A DNA stretch of 64,000 bases, taken from contig NZ_CP108143.1 of NCBI RefSeq assembly GCF_036206005.1, forward strand, positions 1,116,001-1,180,000, written 5' to 3'. Shown one piece after another: positions 62,452 to 64,000 of the stretch; position 1 is the stretch's first letter; each line of letters begins with the position of its first letter. The notes below the pieces were generated by a model that saw only the letters and a list, made by a program, of their open reading frames with translations, searched no databases and had not been told where the DNA came from. The position numbers and the translations under genes are program-made. This DNA is from Streptomyces sp. NBC_00178. Its GTDB lineage: Bacteria > Actinomycetota > Actinomycetes > Streptomycetales > Streptomycetaceae.

Positions 62452-63368
62452 GATGTGCCCTTCCCTGAGTCTGCCGCACCACTGCCCGTGTCTGCGGCCT
62501 GAGGCTCTGCTGTACGTACGATCAGGCTGGGCGCGGCAGGCAGACGCACCATCTCCTGGGCGGAGATGCTGGTGCGGATGTCAAAGCTCTCGTGCAGTGC
62601 CTGCAGATAGAGGCCGTCCGCGCTGTCGCGGAACCTGCTGACGAGCTTCTTCCCGTCCCCCACCGCGAGCACCGTGTACGGCGGCACCAGCGGCCTGTTG
62701 TCGACCAGTATGGCGTCGCCCGCGGCACGGATCGCCGACAGGGCGGTCAGCCTCTGCCCGTTGATGGCGACGGCCTCCGCCCCGGACTGCCAGAGACCGT
62801 TGACGACGCGCTGCATGTCCCGGTCGCGCACCCGCCCCGTGTCGGCGAAGCCGGTGGACTCGCGCGGGCCACCGCCCCCCTGGTCGGTGTCCTCCGCGTC
62901 GTCGACGACAAGTTTGACGCCGGGCCCCTCGACCGGGGTCGCGCCGGAGAGCAGCGCCACGAGCCCGCCCTGGTCCCCGCCGTGCTGTTCGAGGGCCTTG
63001 CGCTGCCGTTCGCCGACGTCCTCGCGCAGGGCCTCTACGTCCTTCTCGAGCGCGTCCGCCGTCGAGGTCTCGGCGTTGACGCGGTCGATGAGCTCCTCGC
63101 GCTCCTTGGCCAGCACCGGTGCCGCGACCCGGGCCTCAGCGGCGCCGAGGGTCACCACGAGGGCGGCGAGCACCAGGCCCGCGCCGAGGCCGAGTTTCGC
63201 CTTGAGCGTGCGCGGCATTCCGGCGCTGCCGTCAGCCCTGCGGCGTGCCGAGGCTTCGGCGTATCCCTCGTCGAGGCTGTGCTCCATCACCGTGGTCAGC
63301 AGCGACATGGACGCGTCGGGACGGGGAGGCGGCGTTGCGCTACTCCGATCGGGGGGCGGCTGCGACAT
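62448..63368 (-). CDS. DUF881 membrane-anchored protein
   Basis: 306 aa. Single membrane span at about 60-80 (GLGAGLVLAALVVTLGAA), a long charged coiled coil (AKEREELIDRVNAETSTADALEKDVEALRED), then the DUF881 domain (GVKLVVDDAED, VVNGLWQSGAEAVAINGQRL, PPYTVLAVGDGKKL). The first gene of the DUF881-Sbp-DUF881 set. ATG 63368 or 63377. Its longer coiled coil and distinct head suggest non-redundant roles for the two DUF881 proteins. Confidence 0.88.
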   Translation of the reverse strand: MSQPPPDRSSATPPPRPDASMSLLTTVMEHSLDEGYAEASARRRADGSAGMPRTLKAKLGLGAGLVLAALVVTLGAAEARVAAPVLAKEREELIDRVNAETSTADALEKDVEALREDVGERQRKALEQHGGDQGGLVALLSGATPVEGPGVKLVVDDAEDTDQGGGGPRESTGFADTGRVRDRDMQRVVNGLWQSGAEAVAINGQRLTALSAIRAAGDAILVDNRPLVPPYTVLAVGDGKKLVSRFRDSADGLYLQALHESFDIRTSISAQEMVRLPAAPSLIVRTAEPQAADTGSGAADSGKGTS

Positions 63369-63465
63369 GCCGCACATCGTCGCACGTCATGGCTGCCACC
63401 GCCGAATGCGCCCGGCGACGGCCCGGAAGCCGCCTCGCGGGGGCTTCCGGGCCGTCACGACCCGC

Positions 63466-64000
63466 TCAGTCGCCCGCGCTGTCCACGACGGCCGCCCATT
63501 CGTCGAGGAGGGCCTGGGTCGCCGCCTCGTCGGGGCCTTCCGCCCACAGGTGGGTGACCGCCTCGGACGGGTCAGGAAGCACCATCACCCAGCGGCCGTC
63601 GGTCTCGACCACCCGGACACCGTCGGTGGTGTCCACGCTCCGGTCACCGGCCGCCTCGACGACCCGGCGCATGACGAGGCCCTTGACCGCCCAAGGGGTG
63701 GCGAGGTCCCGGCGCAGGACATGGGCACGCGGGATGCGCGCGTCGATCTGGCTGAGCGTGAGCTGCGTCCTCGCCACCAGACCGATGAGCCTGACGAAGG
63801 CCGCGGCGCCGTCGAAGACACTGCTGAACTCGGGGACGATGAAACCGCCCCGGCCGTCGCCGCCGAAGATGGTGGAGTCCTCACGGCCCACGCGTGTCAG
63901 GTCGTCCGGCGATGTCGTCGTCCACTCCACCTGGGTGCCGTGGTAGGCCGCGACCTGTTCGGCGACACGCGTGGTCGTCACCGGCAGAGCCACCCGCCCG
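63466..64000 (-). CDS. Sugar-phosphate nucleotidyltransferase/phosphomannomutase, C-terminal part (truncated)
   Basis: The gene runs off the window at 64000, so only the C-terminal ~178 codons are visible. VEWTTTSPDDLTRVGREDSTIF, GGDGRGGFIVPEFSSVFDG and WAVKGLVMRRVVEAAGDRSVDTTDGVRV match the phosphohexomutase C-terminal domain of the two-domain mannose-1-phosphate guanylyltransferase/phosphomannomutase proteins of Streptomyces. The GEDSTIFGGDGRGG segment is a phosphoserine-binding-like loop in such mutases. In-frame GTG at 63993 is internal, not the start. Confidence 0.75.
   Translation of the reverse strand, partial: GRVALPVTTTRVAEQVAAYHGTQVEWTTTSPDDLTRVGREDSTIFGGDGRGGFIVPEFSSVFDGAAAFVRLIGLVARTQLTLSQIDARIPRAHVLRRDLATPWAVKGLVMRRVVEAAGDRSVDTTDGVRVVETDGRWVMVLPDPSEAVTHLWAEGPDEAATQALLDEWAAVVDSAGD

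Overview
The window is high-GC actinobacterial DNA and almost certainly comes from a Streptomyces chromosome. Supporting signs are the near-saturated G/C third positions, GTG/TTG starts behind GGAGG-like sites, TAGGCT-type -10 boxes, and genus-typical proteins such as DUF5999, MbtH, the paired DUF881/Sbp/GarA-like/FtsR-like block and Tat lipoproteins. No rRNA, tRNA, CRISPR array or prophage was seen. Both ends look like core chromosome. The middle holds a secondary-metabolite locus.

Layout. 1-12 kb is core: an Lnt-like acyltransferase, a monooxygenase/oxidoreductase pair facing a TetR gene across two matching palindromes, a DinB-fold protein, uracil-DNA glycosylase, an orphan oligopeptide-binding lipoprotein, an SDR/FabG pair, and an ATGA-coupled HipA-like kinase plus DUF3037. 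12.5-37.4 kb is the biosynthetic locus. On the minus strand it runs mbtH, a four-module NRPS (about 4,813 aa), then a two-module NRPS (2,521 aa) joined by a GTGA overlap and closed by a strong hairpin. A cytochrome P450 diverges from mbtH. 37.6-39 kb is a Rieske lipoprotein, a wrecked IS5-type transposase and a small HTH protein. 39-53 kb is mixed accessory and housekeeping genes, mostly regulator/target pairs (LysR/EamA, MocR/PNPOx) plus PadR, APH, PhzF, CPBP and GCS2 family proteins. 53-64 kb returns to conserved core: gcvP under a tandem glycine riboswitch, PRC-barrel, DNA polymerase IV, and the MerR / bifunctional nuclease / FtsR-like / FHA / DUF881 / Sbp / DUF881 block, ending in a truncated sugar-phosphate enzyme.

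How the NRPS should work. Domain order is Cs-A-T, C-A-T, C-A-T, C-A-T-E, then (D)C(L)-A-T, C-A-T-R. I read the specificity codes by eye as DAFFAGVTFK, DAWQLGLVDK, DAFFCGVTFK, DAWQLGLIDK, DAFFAGATFK and DAWTVAAVCK. These suggest N-acyl-(Val/Ile)-Gln-(Val/Ile)-D-Gln-(Val/Ile)-Phe, released by the terminal thioester reductase as a C-terminal aldehyde or alcohol. This would be a lipopeptide-aldehyde protease inhibitor, the class to which flavopeptins belong. No acyl-activating enzyme, thioesterase or dedicated exporter lies in the window, so the acyl donor and export are unexplained. The P450 is the only obvious tailoring candidate.
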